DNA of 64,000 bases. It comes from Streptomyces sp. CB01249. Its GTDB lineage: Bacteria; Actinomycetota; Actinomycetes; Streptomycetales; Streptomycetaceae. Positions 1 to 8,759 of this stretch are shown in pieces. Positions within the stretch are counted from its first letter, which is position 1; every line of letters starts with the position of its first letter. A program made the translations under genes and the position numbers. The notes under the pieces are model-generated. The model was not told where the DNA came from, made no database searches, and saw only the letters and a list, made by a program, of their open reading frames with translations. Where the stretch lies: positions 864,603 to 928,602 of the forward strand of contig NZ_LISW01000001.1 in the NCBI RefSeq assembly GCF_001905735.1, read 5' to 3'.

Positions 1-1646
1 AGCGAGACATCGAGCCCGACCACGTCGAGGAGCTCGAACGGGCCCATCGGGTAGCCGCCCCCCAGCTTCATCGCGGCGTCGATATCATCGAGGGACGCGT
101 AGTGCTCCTCGACCATCTTGATGGCGTTGTTGAGGTACGGGAACAGCAGCGCGTTCACGATGAAGCCCGCCCGGTCCCCGCAGTCCACCGGGTGCTTGCG
201 GACCGTGTGGCACACCTCGTGGACCGTGGCGTGCACGTCGTCGGCGGTGAGCACCGTACGCACGACCTCGACCAGCTTCATCGCGGGCGCCGGGTTGAAG
301 AAGTGCATCCCGACGACGTCCTCGGGCCGCCCGGTGGCCCGGGCGATCGCGACGACCGGCAGCGAGGAGGTCGTCGTGGCCAGCACCGCACCCGGCCGGC
401 ACACCTTGTCCAGCGTGGCGAACAGCTCCTGCTTGACCAGCAGGTCCTCGGCGACCGCCTCCACGGCCAGGTCCACCTCGGCGAACGCGTCCAGCGAGGC
501 CGCCGCGGTGATTCTGGCCAGCGTCTCGTCCCGGGCCTGCTCGCTCAGCCGCCCCTTGGTGACCGACCGGCCCAGCGACTTGGCGATCCGGGCCTTGGCG
601 AGGTCCGCCTTCTCCTGGCCGCGCGCGGCGAGCACCACGTCGTAACCGGCCTTGGCGAAGACCTCGGCGATCCCCGAGGCCATCGTCCCCGAGCCCGCGA
701 CGCCCACCGACCGCACGGTCCGCCCGGCGGCCTCCGCGCCGCGCGGCGCGGGCGTCAGCGCGTCCGGCACCACGGTCTGGCTGCCCGGCTCGGCGTAGGT
801 GTAGAAGCCGCGGCCCGCCTTGCGGCCGGTCAGCCCGGCGGAGGCGAGCTGGCCCAGGATGGGCGCGGGGGCGTGCAGCCGGTCGTGCGAGGTGGAGTAC
901 ATCGCCTCCAGGACCGTACGGGCCGTGTCGATGCCGATCAGGTCCAGCAGGGCCAGCGGACCCATCGGCAGACCGCAGCCCAGCTTCATCGCGGCGTCGA
1001 TGTCCTCGCGGGTGGCGTAGTTCGCCTCGTACATCGCGGCGGCCTGGTTGAGATAGCCGAACAGCAGGCCGTCCGCGACGAACCCCGGCCGGTCGCCGAT
1101 GGCCACCGGCTCCTTGCCCAGCAGGCGCGCCAGCTCGGTGACCGCCTCGACGGCGGGCGGGGCCGTCAGTACCGAGGAGACCACCTCGACCAGCTTCATC
1201 GCCGGCGCCGGGTTGAAGAAGTGCAGGCCGAGCACCCGCTCGGGGCGCTGCGACTCGGCCGCGAGACGGGTCACCGACAGGGCGTTGGTGCCGGTCGCGA
1301 GGATCGTGGTGGGGGAGACGACCGCGTCGAGCTCCCGGAAGACCTGCTGCTTGATCTCGTACGACTCCGGCACGACCTCGATGACCAGCTCCGCGTCGGC
1401 GGCAGCCTGGAGGTCGGAGAACGTACGGAAGCGGGCGAGCGCGTCGCGCCGCTCCTCCTCGGTGATCCGCCCGCGCTCCACGGCGCGGGCGGTGGACGCC
1501 TCCAGCGAGGCGACGGCCCGGCGGGCGGCGGCCTCGTCGGTGTCGATACCGATGACCTCGCGGCCGGAGCGGGCCAGGACCTCGGCGATTCCGGCGCCCA
1601 TCGTGCCGAGGCCGACGACGGCAATGGTGGAGAGAGGGATGTCCAT
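1..1646 (-). CDS. Tandem (two-unit) 3-hydroxyacyl-CoA dehydrogenase, 3' end beyond window
   Basis: It should oxidise L-3-hydroxyacyl-CoA (3-hydroxybutyryl-CoA type) with NAD in fatty-acid or related beta-oxidation in the cytoplasm. 548 codons are visible and the C-terminus is cut off by the window edge. The protein begins MDIPLSTIAVVGLGTMG, a Rossmann glycine motif near residue 12. A complete 3HCDH unit with HFFNPAPAMKLVEVV near residue 140 follows. A second glycine motif (GSGTMASG, about residue 315) and a second HFFNPAPAMKLVEVV (about 445) show that the whole unit is repeated. The ATG at 1646 has a GGAG about 7 nt upstream. Such double proteins of about 590 residues are known in actinobacteria. 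Confidence in the family is high; the true substrate chain length is unknown. Confidence 0.93.
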   Translation of the reverse strand, partial: MDIPLSTIAVVGLGTMGAGIAEVLARSGREVIGIDTDEAAARRAVASLEASTARAVERGRITEEERRDALARFRTFSDLQAAADAELVIEVVPESYEIKQQVFRELDAVVSPTTILATGTNALSVTRLAAESQRPERVLGLHFFNPAPAMKLVEVVSSVLTAPPAVEAVTELARLLGKEPVAIGDRPGFVADGLLFGYLNQAAAMYEANYATREDIDAAMKLGCGLPMGPLALLDLIGIDTARTVLEAMYSTSHDRLHAPAPILGQLASAGLTGRKAGRGFYTYAEPGSQTVVPDALTPAPRGAEAAGRTVRSVGVAGSGTMASGIAEVFAKAGYDVVLAARGQEKADLAKARIAKSLGRSVTKGRLSEQARDETLARITAAASLDAFAEVDLAVEAVAEDLLVKQELFATLDKVCRPGAVLATTTSSLPVVAIARATGRPEDVVGMHFFNPAPAMKLVEVVRTVLTADDVHATVHEVCHTVRKHPVDCGDRAGFIVNALLFPYLNNAIKMVEEHYASLDDIDAAMKLGGGYPMGPFELLDVVGLDVS

Positions 1647-1987
1647 CACGGGACTCCAGGGATGAGTGACGACTGAGGGGACGCACGGGGCGCGCGCGGC
1701 GCACGGCGTGCGGGAGGTGCCTGTCGTGGTGTTCGAGCACCGGGCGTGATCCACGCCCGGGACCGGAAAGGAGCGACGGACCCTGTCCCGGGGCCACGTC
1801 TCGTACAGCTGCCGAACCGACAACACTCCGGGGCTGCGTCACCAGGCCATCGGAGCGACGGGAGGGGATCCCGCTCAACTGAGCTTAACCAGCGAGTAAC
1901 GAGCGCGCCAGCCCTGGCCAGTTGTGGCCCGTGCCACATTTCAGGACCCCGTCGATACGCACCGTGTCCGCCGATACGCTGACGGTC
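1647..1987. promoter_or_regulatory. 341-bp divergent intergenic region with a dyad
   Basis: No gene was found here. It separates the minus-strand dehydrogenase from the plus-strand HEAT-repeat gene, so it should hold both promoters. A hyphenated palindrome GCTCAACTGAGC lies at 1873-1884 and could be an operator. Just before the HEAT gene, TACGCT at 1975-1980 stands 7 nt from the ATG with no Shine-Dalgarno between them. That arrangement fits a -10 box of a leaderless transcript. Promoter assignment is inference only. Confidence 0.4.
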
Positions 1988-2563
1988 ATGGACGACGAGG
2001 AGTTCCGTTCCCTGGCGCACCGGCTGGCCGAAGAGGCGGGGGAGTCGGCGGCCTGCCGCGCCCTGCTCGCCACCGAGGACGAGGAGGAGCTGGCCCGGGT
2101 GCTGGTCGAGCACGAACGCCCGCTGTGGGCCCGCGAGATCGCCGCCTTCCGTCTGGGCTGCGCAGGCGACCGGCGCGCCTTCGAACCCCTGGTGCTCCTC
2201 CTCAACCACCGCGACCCCGACCGCTGCGTCAGCGCCGCCCACGCCCTGACCCGCCTCGCCGACCCCCGCACCCCCCGCGCCGCCGCCGCCCTCGCCACCA
2301 ACCCCCTGCGCACGGCCTACGCCCTCCACCCGGTCCGCCTGCTCACCGCCCTCCGGGCCCCGGAATCCGCCCCGGCACTGGTCACCACCCTGTCCCGGCT
2401 GCTCGGCCCGGACGAACCGCACTGGCGCGTCGCCCTCGCCTGCGTCGAGGGCCTGGGCTCCCTGGGAGACCCCGCCGCCCGCCCGGTCCTGGAGGCCGCG
2501 CTGCCCCGGCCGCGGCTGGCGGGGGCGGCGCGGGAGGCGCTGGGCCGGTTGCCGGGCGAATGA
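1988..2563 (+). CDS. HEAT-repeat protein
   Basis: The 191-residue protein starts MDDEEFRSLAHRLAEEAGESA and consists of short alanine/arginine-rich helices in pairs. Phrases such as CVSAAHALTRLADPRTPRAA and the C-terminal VEGLGSLGDPAARPVLEAAL are typical HEAT/PBS-lyase-like repeats. Such proteins act as scaffolds, so no reaction can be assigned. The same reading frame is open further upstream, but the ATG at 1988 fits a possible leaderless promoter and opens exactly where the helical pattern begins. It ends at a strong hairpin that separates it from the convergent aminopeptidase gene. Related Streptomyces proteins are sometimes labelled adenylosuccinate lyase, which nothing in this sequence supports. 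Confidence 0.75.
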   Translation: MDDEEFRSLAHRLAEEAGESAACRALLATEDEEELARVLVEHERPLWAREIAAFRLGCAGDRRAFEPLVLLLNHRDPDRCVSAAHALTRLADPRTPRAAAALATNPLRTAYALHPVRLLTALRAPESAPALVTTLSRLLGPDEPHWRVALACVEGLGSLGDPAARPVLEAALPRPRLAGAAREALGRLPGE

Positions 2564-2566
2564 GCG

Positions 2567-2601
2567 AAGGGGCGCACGCGGTCGTCCCGCGTGCGCCCCT
2601 T
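2567..2601. terminator. Bidirectional hairpin terminator
   Basis: A perfect 15-bp stem (AAGGGGCGCACGCGG with its complement) closes a 5-nt loop between the convergent HEAT-repeat and aminopeptidase genes. It begins 4 nt after the HEAT stop codon, and flanking A and T residues suit both directions. Confidence 0.85.
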
Positions 2602-2611
2602 GAAGCCCGGG

Positions 2612-4186
2612 TCAGCCCCGGAACCCCAGCAGCCCGTGCAGCGTGCTGCCCGTGTCCGGGCGTAGCGCCGGGCGGGCCGACTTGGCGGGGTCCGGTTTCG
2701 GGTCGGGGGTCTTCGCGCAGACCGCGTCCGCCTCGCCGCGGCCGGCGCGGGGGACCTTGCCCTTCGCCAGGTAGTCCGTCAGGTAGCGGTCCAGGCAGGC
2801 GTTGCCGCTCAGGGTGACGCCGTGGTTGCCGCCGCCCTGTTCGACGACCAGGCGGGAGCCGCGCAGCTTGCGGTGCAGGGTGACTCCGCCCTCGTACGGG
2901 GTGGCCGCGTCGTCCGTCGCCTGGAAGAGCAGGACCGGGGGCAGGGCGTGGTTCGAGACCCGGACCGGGTTCAGGGGTTCCACCGGCCAGTCGGCGCACG
3001 GGGCGTTGTACCAGGTGTTGCCCCAGGCCATGAACGGGGCCTTCGCGTGCACCCGCCAGGTGTCGTTGCGCCAGGTGTTCCAGTCGCGCGGCCAGTCGGC
3101 GTCGCGGCACTGGACGGCCGTGTAGACGGAGTAGCCGTTGTCGCCGTCCGCGTCCACCGCGCCGAACCGTTCGAACGCCGCGATAAGCGGCTTCTCGTCC
3201 TTGTCGTTGACGTACGCGGCGAACGCCTCGGCCAGCACCGGCCAGTAGCCGTTGTAGTAGCCGCCGGGCAGGAAGGTGTCGTCCAGTTCGCCCGCGCCGA
3301 CCTTCTTGCCCGCCGGGCGCTTCTTCACCGCGTCCCGCATCCGGTACCAGGCGGCCTCGACCTTCGCCGGGTCACCGCCCAGGTGGTACGTGGCGTCGTA
3401 CTTCGCGACCCAGGCGGCGAACGCCTTGTGCCGGGTGTCGAACGCGTAGTCCTGGGTGAGGTTGTCCTCGTACCAGACGCCCTCGGGGTCCACGTTCGAG
3501 TCGAGGACCAGCCGCCGGACGCGGTCCGGGAAGAGCTTCGCGTACACCGTGCCGAGGTAGGTGCCGTAGGAGTAGCCGAAGTAGTTCAGCTGCCGCGCCC
3601 CGGTCGCGCGGCGGATCACGTCCAGGTCCTTGGCCGCGCTCACCGTGTCCATGTACGGGAGCAGGTCCGGGTACTTCGCGCCGCAGGCCGCCGCGAAGTC
3701 CCGGGCGCGGTTGCGGTTGACCCGCTCGCCGCCGAGGGACTGCGGTACGGGGTCGGGCCTGACCGGGTCGAAGTACCCGGGCAGGCAGTCCAGGGCCGGG
3801 CGGCTCTTTCCGACGCCGCGCGGGTCGAAACCGATCACGTCGTACTGCGAGGCGACCGCCTTCGGCAGTGAGGAAGCGACGAACGGGGCCATCGACAGGC
3901 CGCTGCCGCCGGGCCCGCCCGGGTTCACCAGCAGCGGTCCCTGGAAGGTCTTCGAGGTGTGCGGCACGCGCGTCAGGGCCAGGGTGACCTGGCGCCCCGC
4001 CGGGTCGTCGTGGTCGAGCGGGGAGCGCACCGTCGCGCACTGGAGCGTCGGGGAGGACTTCGTTCCGCAGTCCTTCCAGGCGAGCGGTGCACGCGGTGTC
4101 GCGGTGTCCGCCGTGGCCGGGGCGGCGGTCACCAGACCGGCGACCGTCGCCCCGAGGGCGCACAGCAGTACTGAACGGTTCGTCAT
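2612..4186 (-). CDS. Secreted tripeptidyl aminopeptidase-like alpha/beta hydrolase
   Basis: A 524-residue exported serine peptidase of the Streptomyces Tap/Slp type, which should release N-terminal tri- or oligopeptides outside the cell. The N-terminus MTNRSVLLCALGATVAG leads into an alanine-rich stretch ending APATADT, a Sec signal peptide. The hydrolase fold follows. It has an oxyanion-region NPGGPGGSG near residue 90, the nucleophile elbow GYSYG near 206, an Asp in TDDAATP near 424 and a His in GGGNHGVTLSG near 453. The last part matches the TAP C-terminal domain and the Cys pairs expected of it. ATG 4186 has GGGAGG just upstream; the frame extends 18 codons further but loses the signal-peptide start. 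Confidence 0.93.
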   Translation of the reverse strand: MTNRSVLLCALGATVAGLVTAAPATADTATPRAPLAWKDCGTKSSPTLQCATVRSPLDHDDPAGRQVTLALTRVPHTSKTFQGPLLVNPGGPGGSGLSMAPFVASSLPKAVASQYDVIGFDPRGVGKSRPALDCLPGYFDPVRPDPVPQSLGGERVNRNRARDFAAACGAKYPDLLPYMDTVSAAKDLDVIRRATGARQLNYFGYSYGTYLGTVYAKLFPDRVRRLVLDSNVDPEGVWYEDNLTQDYAFDTRHKAFAAWVAKYDATYHLGGDPAKVEAAWYRMRDAVKKRPAGKKVGAGELDDTFLPGGYYNGYWPVLAEAFAAYVNDKDEKPLIAAFERFGAVDADGDNGYSVYTAVQCRDADWPRDWNTWRNDTWRVHAKAPFMAWGNTWYNAPCADWPVEPLNPVRVSNHALPPVLLFQATDDAATPYEGGVTLHRKLRGSRLVVEQGGGNHGVTLSGNACLDRYLTDYLAKGKVPRAGRGEADAVCAKTPDPKPDPAKSARPALRPDTGSTLHGLLGFRG

Positions 4187-4319
4187 ATGGCCTCCCGGGA
4201 TGGGGGAACACGGCTGCGCGGTAGGCAGCCCCCGCCGCATGTTCCCCGCAATCGGAGCCGGAAGGACCCGTTGTCGTGAGAGATGACCCGTTTGCGCGCC
4301 CGTGCGGGGCGCCGCCCCC

Positions 4320-5366
4320 TCAGAGCAGGGTGAGCTGGGTGGGCTCCGAGGCGTCGAGCGGCGGATGCGGCTCGCGCCGGGGGAGCTTGCGCGCCGTCCC
4401 CCGGTGGGCGGGGCCGATGCCGTATTCGGCCGCCAGCTCGTGCACGTACCGGGTGATGCGCCGCTGGTACCAGGTCGGCGCGTAGGCGCCGTCCGCGTAC
4501 AGCCGCTCGTAACGCCGTACGAGATGCGGGTGGTGGTGGCCCAGCCACTCCATGAACCACTCCCGGGCGCCGGGGCGCAGATGCAGGACGAGCGGGGTCA
4601 CCGACGTCGCGCCGGCGGCGGCGATCGCGCGGACGGTGGCCCGTAGCTGCTCGGGGCTGTCGCCGAGGTGCGGGATGACCGGCGCCATCAGCACCCCGCA
4701 GCCGATGCCCGCCTCGCTCAGCCTCCGTACGACGTCGAGGCGGCGCTCCGGCGAGGGCGTGCCGGGCTCCACGGTCCGCCACAGCTCGGGGTCGGTGAAG
4801 CCCACCGAGACCGAGACGCCGACCTCGGTGACCTCGGCGGCCTGCCGCAGCAGCTCCAGGTCGCGCAGGATCAGCGTGCCCTTCGTCAGGATCGAGAACG
4901 GGTTCGCGTGGTCGCGCAGGGCGGTCAGGATGCCGGGCATCAGCCGGTAGCGGCCCTCCGCCCGCTGGTAGCAGTCGACGTTGGTGCCCATCGCGATGTG
5001 CGCCCCGTGCCAGCGCGGCGAGGCGATCTCGCGGCGGACCAGCTCCGGCGCGTTGACCTTGACGACGATCTGCGAGTCGAAGCCGAGTCCGGTGTCGAGG
5101 TCGAGATAGCTGTGGGTCTTGCGGGCGAAGCAGTAGACGCAGGCGTGTGTGCAGCCCCGGTACGGATTCACGGTCCATTCGAACGGCATCCGGGAGGCGC
5201 CGGGCACCCGGTTCACGATCGAACGGGCCCGGATCTCGTGGAAGGTGATGCCCCGGAATTCCGGAGTGTCGAAGGTGCGAGTGGTCACCGCGTCGGCGGC
5301 GAAGAGCGCACCCGTACCGCTCGTGGGGTGGTTGGCGTTGTCTTCAGCCAGATTGTCCCAGCGCAT
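4320..5366 (-). CDS. Rv2578c-family radical SAM protein
   Basis: A 348-residue iron-sulfur SAM enzyme. The cluster motif is CTHACVYC, with Cys at residues 72, 76 and 79 (CxxxCxxC). The surrounding NPYRGC and the later LTKGTLILRDLELL match the spore-photolyase-like Rv2578c group, whose reaction is unsettled. ATG 5366 is preceded by GGAGG at good spacing. The frame is open upstream to 5549, but that extension would cross the operator and promoter. A perfect GAAC-N4-GTTC palindrome lies 34 bp upstream, suggesting LexA control and a DNA-damage role; from memory, the mycobacterial Rv2578c also carries an SOS box. It is divergent from the SRPBCC gene. Confidence 0.9.
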   Translation of the reverse strand: MRWDNLAEDNANHPTSGTGALFAADAVTTRTFDTPEFRGITFHEIRARSIVNRVPGASRMPFEWTVNPYRGCTHACVYCFARKTHSYLDLDTGLGFDSQIVVKVNAPELVRREIASPRWHGAHIAMGTNVDCYQRAEGRYRLMPGILTALRDHANPFSILTKGTLILRDLELLRQAAEVTEVGVSVSVGFTDPELWRTVEPGTPSPERRLDVVRRLSEAGIGCGVLMAPVIPHLGDSPEQLRATVRAIAAAGATSVTPLVLHLRPGAREWFMEWLGHHHPHLVRRYERLYADGAYAPTWYQRRITRYVHELAAEYGIGPAHRGTARKLPRREPHPPLDASEPTQLTLL

Positions 5367-5399
5367 GGACGCCTCCTCGGTAGTTCTGGACCGAGAATA

Positions 5400-5411
5400 G
5401 AACACGTGTTC
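5400..5411. promoter_or_regulatory. LexA-type SOS box upstream of the radical SAM gene
   Basis: GAACACGTGTTC is a perfect 12-bp palindrome that fits the actinobacterial and Gram-positive LexA consensus GAAC-N4-GTTC. On the minus strand it is followed at once by TATTCT (5399 down to 5394), a plausible -10 box, so bound repressor would cover the promoter. The distance to the ATG at 5366 is 33 bp. Confidence 0.7.
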
Positions 5412-5514
5412 CCATGATCGTTTTTTCCCCTTCGTCCCGGCCCGGATTTTGAGCCCGACACACGAGGTGATTGGCTCAGCACACCCCGAAGAACCGAGTG
5501 CTGGAGGAGCAGGC

Positions 5515-5958
5515 ATGGCGCAGGTCGAAGCCACGACGGAGCGGATCATCGCGGCGGACGCGGAGGCGGTGTTCGACGCGCTGGCCGACTACAAGGACGT
5601 CCGCGGCAAGGTGCTCCCCGCCCACTACAGCGAGTACGAGGTGCGCGAGGGCGGCGACGGCGAGGGCACCCTCGTCCACTGGAAGCTCCAGGCCACCAGC
5701 AAGCGGGTCCGTGACTGCCTCCTGGAGGTCACCGAGCCGACCGACGGCCAGCTCGTGGAGAAGGACCGGAACTCCTCGATGGTCACCACCTGGACCGTCA
5801 CCCCGGCCGGCGAGGGCAGGTCCAAGGCCGTCGTCGCGACCGTGTGGAACGGCGCCGGGGGCATCGGCGGCTTCTTCGAGAAGACCTTCGCGCCCAAGGG
5901 CCTCGCCCGCATCTACGACGAGCTGCTGGCCAACCTCGCCGCCGAGGTCGAGAACTGA
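5515..5958 (+). CDS. SRPBCC (START-like) family protein
   Basis: A 147-residue protein beginning MAQVEATTERIIAADAEAVF, the usual opening strand and helix of the polyketide-cyclase/SRPBCC lipid-binding fold. It ends with the long helix LARIYDELLANLAAEVEN. The ATG at 5515 has GGAGGAG upstream; a longer frame from 5449 lacks a ribosome site. The fold binds hydrophobic ligands, and no catalytic residue can be named, so the ligand is unknown. It stands alone, divergent from the radical SAM gene and about 185 bp ahead of the MFS gene. Confidence 0.85.
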   Translation: MAQVEATTERIIAADAEAVFDALADYKDVRGKVLPAHYSEYEVREGGDGEGTLVHWKLQATSKRVRDCLLEVTEPTDGQLVEKDRNSSMVTTWTVTPAGEGRSKAVVATVWNGAGGIGGFFEKTFAPKGLARIYDELLANLAAEVEN

Positions 5959-6143
5959 CCCCCCGTCGTCACCGCCCGGCCTCACCGGTTCGGGTGGTCT
6001 TTGCGGCGGTGCGGTTGTGCGCCGTAGTGCCTCCTACCGGGGGATACGCCCCCTGAGTGCGCCGCCGGCGCCCCCCGTCGCGTTTGCCCTCACTTGTCGC
6101 GCGATGCGAGAAATGTGCGGCAGCGCGACGAGGGGAGCGGCAC

Positions 6144-8606
6144 GTGGTGGGTGGCATCACACTGTTGGAGGACGAGCCCGGCGGCCCCGGGGACGCCGAG
6201 GTGGCGCCCGCGCCCGCCCCGCCTCCGCCGCCGCCCGCCGCGACGGAGACCGCCCCCGGTGGCACATCCGACGGCATGGCGACGGACCCCCGCCGCATCC
6301 GGCTGGTCTTCGTCGGGCTGATGCTCACGCTCCTGCTCGCGGCGCTCGACCAGATGATCGTGGCCACCGCGCTCCCGAAGATCGTCGGCGAGCTGCACGG
6401 CCTGGAGAAGATGTCCTGGGCGGTCACCGCCTATCTGCTCGCCTCCACGATCGGACTGCCGCTCTACGGGAAGCTGGGCGACCTCTTCGGCCGCAAGGGC
6501 GTCTTCCAGTTCGCCATCGTCGTCTTCGTCGTCGGCTCCGCGCTGGCCGGCTGGTCGCGCACCATGGACCAGCTCATCGCCTTCCGGGCGATCCAGGGGA
6601 TCGGCGGCGGCGGGCTGATGATCGGCGTGCAGGCGATCATCGCGGACGTGGTCCCGCCCCGCGAGCGCGGCCGGTTCATGGGCCTCATCGGCGCCGCCTT
6701 CGGCCTCGCCTCGGTGGCCGGTCCGCTGCTCGGCGGCTTCTTCACGGACCACGCCTCCTGGCGCTGGTGCTTCTACATCAACGTGCCCTTCGGCCTGATC
6801 ACCCTCGCCGTGATCACCGTCGTCCTCAAGCTCCCCCGGCCCACCGTCCGCCCCCGGCTCGACATCCTCGGCGCCGCGCTCCTCGCCGCGGCCTCCACCT
6901 GCCTGGTGCTGCTGACCAGCTGGGGCGGCACGGAGTACGCCTGGGGCTCGGGCGCCATCCTGGGGCTGGGCGCCGGAGCTGCCGGAACGACTCTGCTGTT
7001 CGTCCTCGTGGAGCGCCGCGCCGCCGAACCGATCATCCCGCTCCGGCTGTTCCGCGACTCGATCTTCAACGTGACGGCCCTGGTCGGAGCGGTCGTCGGC
7101 GTGGCGCTGTTCGGCGCGGCCAGCTATCTGCCGAGCTTCCTCCAGATGGTCGACGGAGCCACCGCCACCGAGTCCGGCCTGCTGATGCTCCCCATGATGG
7201 GCGGCGTCGTCGGCGCCTCCGTGATCTCGGGCCAGCTCATCTCCCGCACCGGGCGCTACCGCGTCTACCCGATCGCGGGCAGCGCGATCTCGGCGGTGGG
7301 CATGTATCTGCTGTCCCGGCTGGAGACCGACACCCCGCGCTTCGAGTACAGCATCGCGCAGGCGGTCCTCGGCGTCGGGATCGGGCTGATCATGCCGGTC
7401 CTGGTCCTCGCCGTGCAGAACTCCGTGCGCCCCGCCGACCTGGGCACCGCCACCAGTGCCAACAACTACTTCCGGCAGATCGGCGGCAGCGTCGGCGCCG
7501 CCGTCTTCGGCACCCTGTTCGCCGGACGGCTCGCCGACGCGCTCGCCGTCCGGCTGCCCTCCGGGGCGGACCTCCCCGACCCGGAGTCGATCAGCCCGCA
7601 GCTGGTCCACGCGATGGAGCCCGCGCTGCGGGACGCCTACATCCAGGCGTACGCCGACGCGATGCCCCGGATCTTCCTCTACCTCGTGCCGGTCCTCGTG
7701 CTCGGCCTGTTCTTCGCCTTCTTCCTCAAGGAGAAACCGCTGGTGTCCCACAGCCCCGAAACCACCGCAGGCCCCGAAGCCACCACCGAGTACACCCCGA
7801 TCCCCTCCGCCCGCACCGACGCCGCCGCCCCGTCCGCCGGCTACCTCTCCGGCGTCCCGGTCTCCGGCAGCGTCCAGCACTCCGACGGTACGAAGGTGCC
7901 GCGCGCCGCCCTCACCCTCATCGACGTCCAGGGCCAGCAGGTCGGCCGGGGCGCCAGCGGTGAGGAGGGGCGGTACGCGCTCAGCGTGCCGGGCGCCGGT
8001 TCGTACGTCCTGATCGCCGCCGCCGGGGGCCACCAGCCGCAGGCCGTCAGCGTCACCGTCGGCGAACGCCCGGTCGAGCTGGACGTGGTGCTCGGCGGCG
8101 CCGGCCGGCTCGCCGGCACCGTCGTCACGGCCGACGGGGCGCCCGTGCGCGACGCGGCCGTCACGCTCACCGACGTCCGCGGCGAGGTCGTCGCCTCCAC
8201 GCGCAGCGGCCGCGAGGGCGGCTACGTGATCGGCGAACTGGTCGCGGGCGAGTACACCCTCGCGGCCTCCGCCCCGGCCTTCCGGCCCGCCGCGCTCCCC
8301 GTCAGCGTGCAGGCGGCCCGGGAGACCCGGCAGGACATCGAACTGGCCGGGGGCGCCGTGCTGCGCGGGATCGTCCGGGCCACCGCCGGGCGGCCCGTCG
8401 AGGACGCCCGGGTCACGCTCCTGGACGCGGCGGGCAACGTGGTGGACACCGTGACCACCGGCCCGGACGGCGCGTTCCGCTTCGTGGACCTGTCCACCGG
8501 CGAGTACACCGTGATCGCGGCCGGATACCCGCCCGTCGCCACGGTCCTCCAGGTCGCGGGCGGCGGGCGCACCGAGCGCGACCTCCAGCTGGGGCACGAG
8601 GACTGA
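6144..8606 (+). CDS. DHA2-type MFS drug exporter with three C-terminal carboxypeptidase-regulatory-like repeats
   Basis: An 820-residue inner-membrane exporter. After a proline-rich cytoplasmic leader, a 14-helix EmrB/QacA-type core runs from about residue 50 to 535, with [20 protein letters not shown] in helix 1 and [11 protein letters not shown] as motif A. The tail from about 569 to 820 holds three repeats of about 83 residues. Each has the pattern GTV..DG.PV..A.VTL.D..G and a later GEYTL/GEYTV, typical of CarboxypepD_reg or Cna-B-like beta-sandwiches. GTG 6144 has AGGGGAG 6 nt upstream, and GTG 6147 is an alternative. Substrate unknown. A hairpin terminator follows. Confidence 0.9.
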   Translation: MVGGITLLEDEPGGPGDAEVAPAPAPPPPPPAATETAPGGTSDGMATDPRRIRLVFVGLMLTLLLAALDQMIVATALPKIVGELHGLEKMSWAVTAYLLASTIGLPLYGKLGDLFGRKGVFQFAIVVFVVGSALAGWSRTMDQLIAFRAIQGIGGGGLMIGVQAIIADVVPPRERGRFMGLIGAAFGLASVAGPLLGGFFTDHASWRWCFYINVPFGLITLAVITVVLKLPRPTVRPRLDILGAALLAAASTCLVLLTSWGGTEYAWGSGAILGLGAGAAGTTLLFVLVERRAAEPIIPLRLFRDSIFNVTALVGAVVGVALFGAASYLPSFLQMVDGATATESGLLMLPMMGGVVGASVISGQLISRTGRYRVYPIAGSAISAVGMYLLSRLETDTPRFEYSIAQAVLGVGIGLIMPVLVLAVQNSVRPADLGTATSANNYFRQIGGSVGAAVFGTLFAGRLADALAVRLPSGADLPDPESISPQLVHAMEPALRDAYIQAYADAMPRIFLYLVPVLVLGLFFAFFLKEKPLVSHSPETTAGPEATTEYTPIPSARTDAAAPSAGYLSGVPVSGSVQHSDGTKVPRAALTLIDVQGQQVGRGASGEEGRYALSVPGAGSYVLIAAAGGHQPQAVSVTVGERPVELDVVLGGAGRLAGTVVTADGAPVRDAAVTLTDVRGEVVASTRSGREGGYVIGELVAGEYTLAASAPAFRPAALPVSVQAARETRQDIELAGGAVLRGIVRATAGRPVEDARVTLLDAAGNVVDTVTTGPDGAFRFVDLSTGEYTVIAAGYPPVATVLQVAGGGRTERDLQLGHED

Positions 8607-8624
8607 ACATCCCCGGAGCCTTTC

Positions 8625-8654
8625 GGTGCGCCCCCGAAGCGCGCGGGGCGCACC
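8625..8654 (+). terminator. Hairpin terminator after MFS gene
   Basis: A perfect 10-bp stem GGTGCGCCCC/GGGGCGCACC with a 10-nt loop begins 18 nt after the MFS stop. No T-run follows, which is usual in this GC-rich background. Confidence 0.7.
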
Positions 8655-8759
8655 ACCCCTGCGGGGGATTCCGCCGATGACCCGCGGACGCCGGTCGCAT
8701 CCCCGTACCGTGGAGTCACGCGCCGCGGAATGCCGCGGTGAGGAAGGAGCCTTCCCCTC

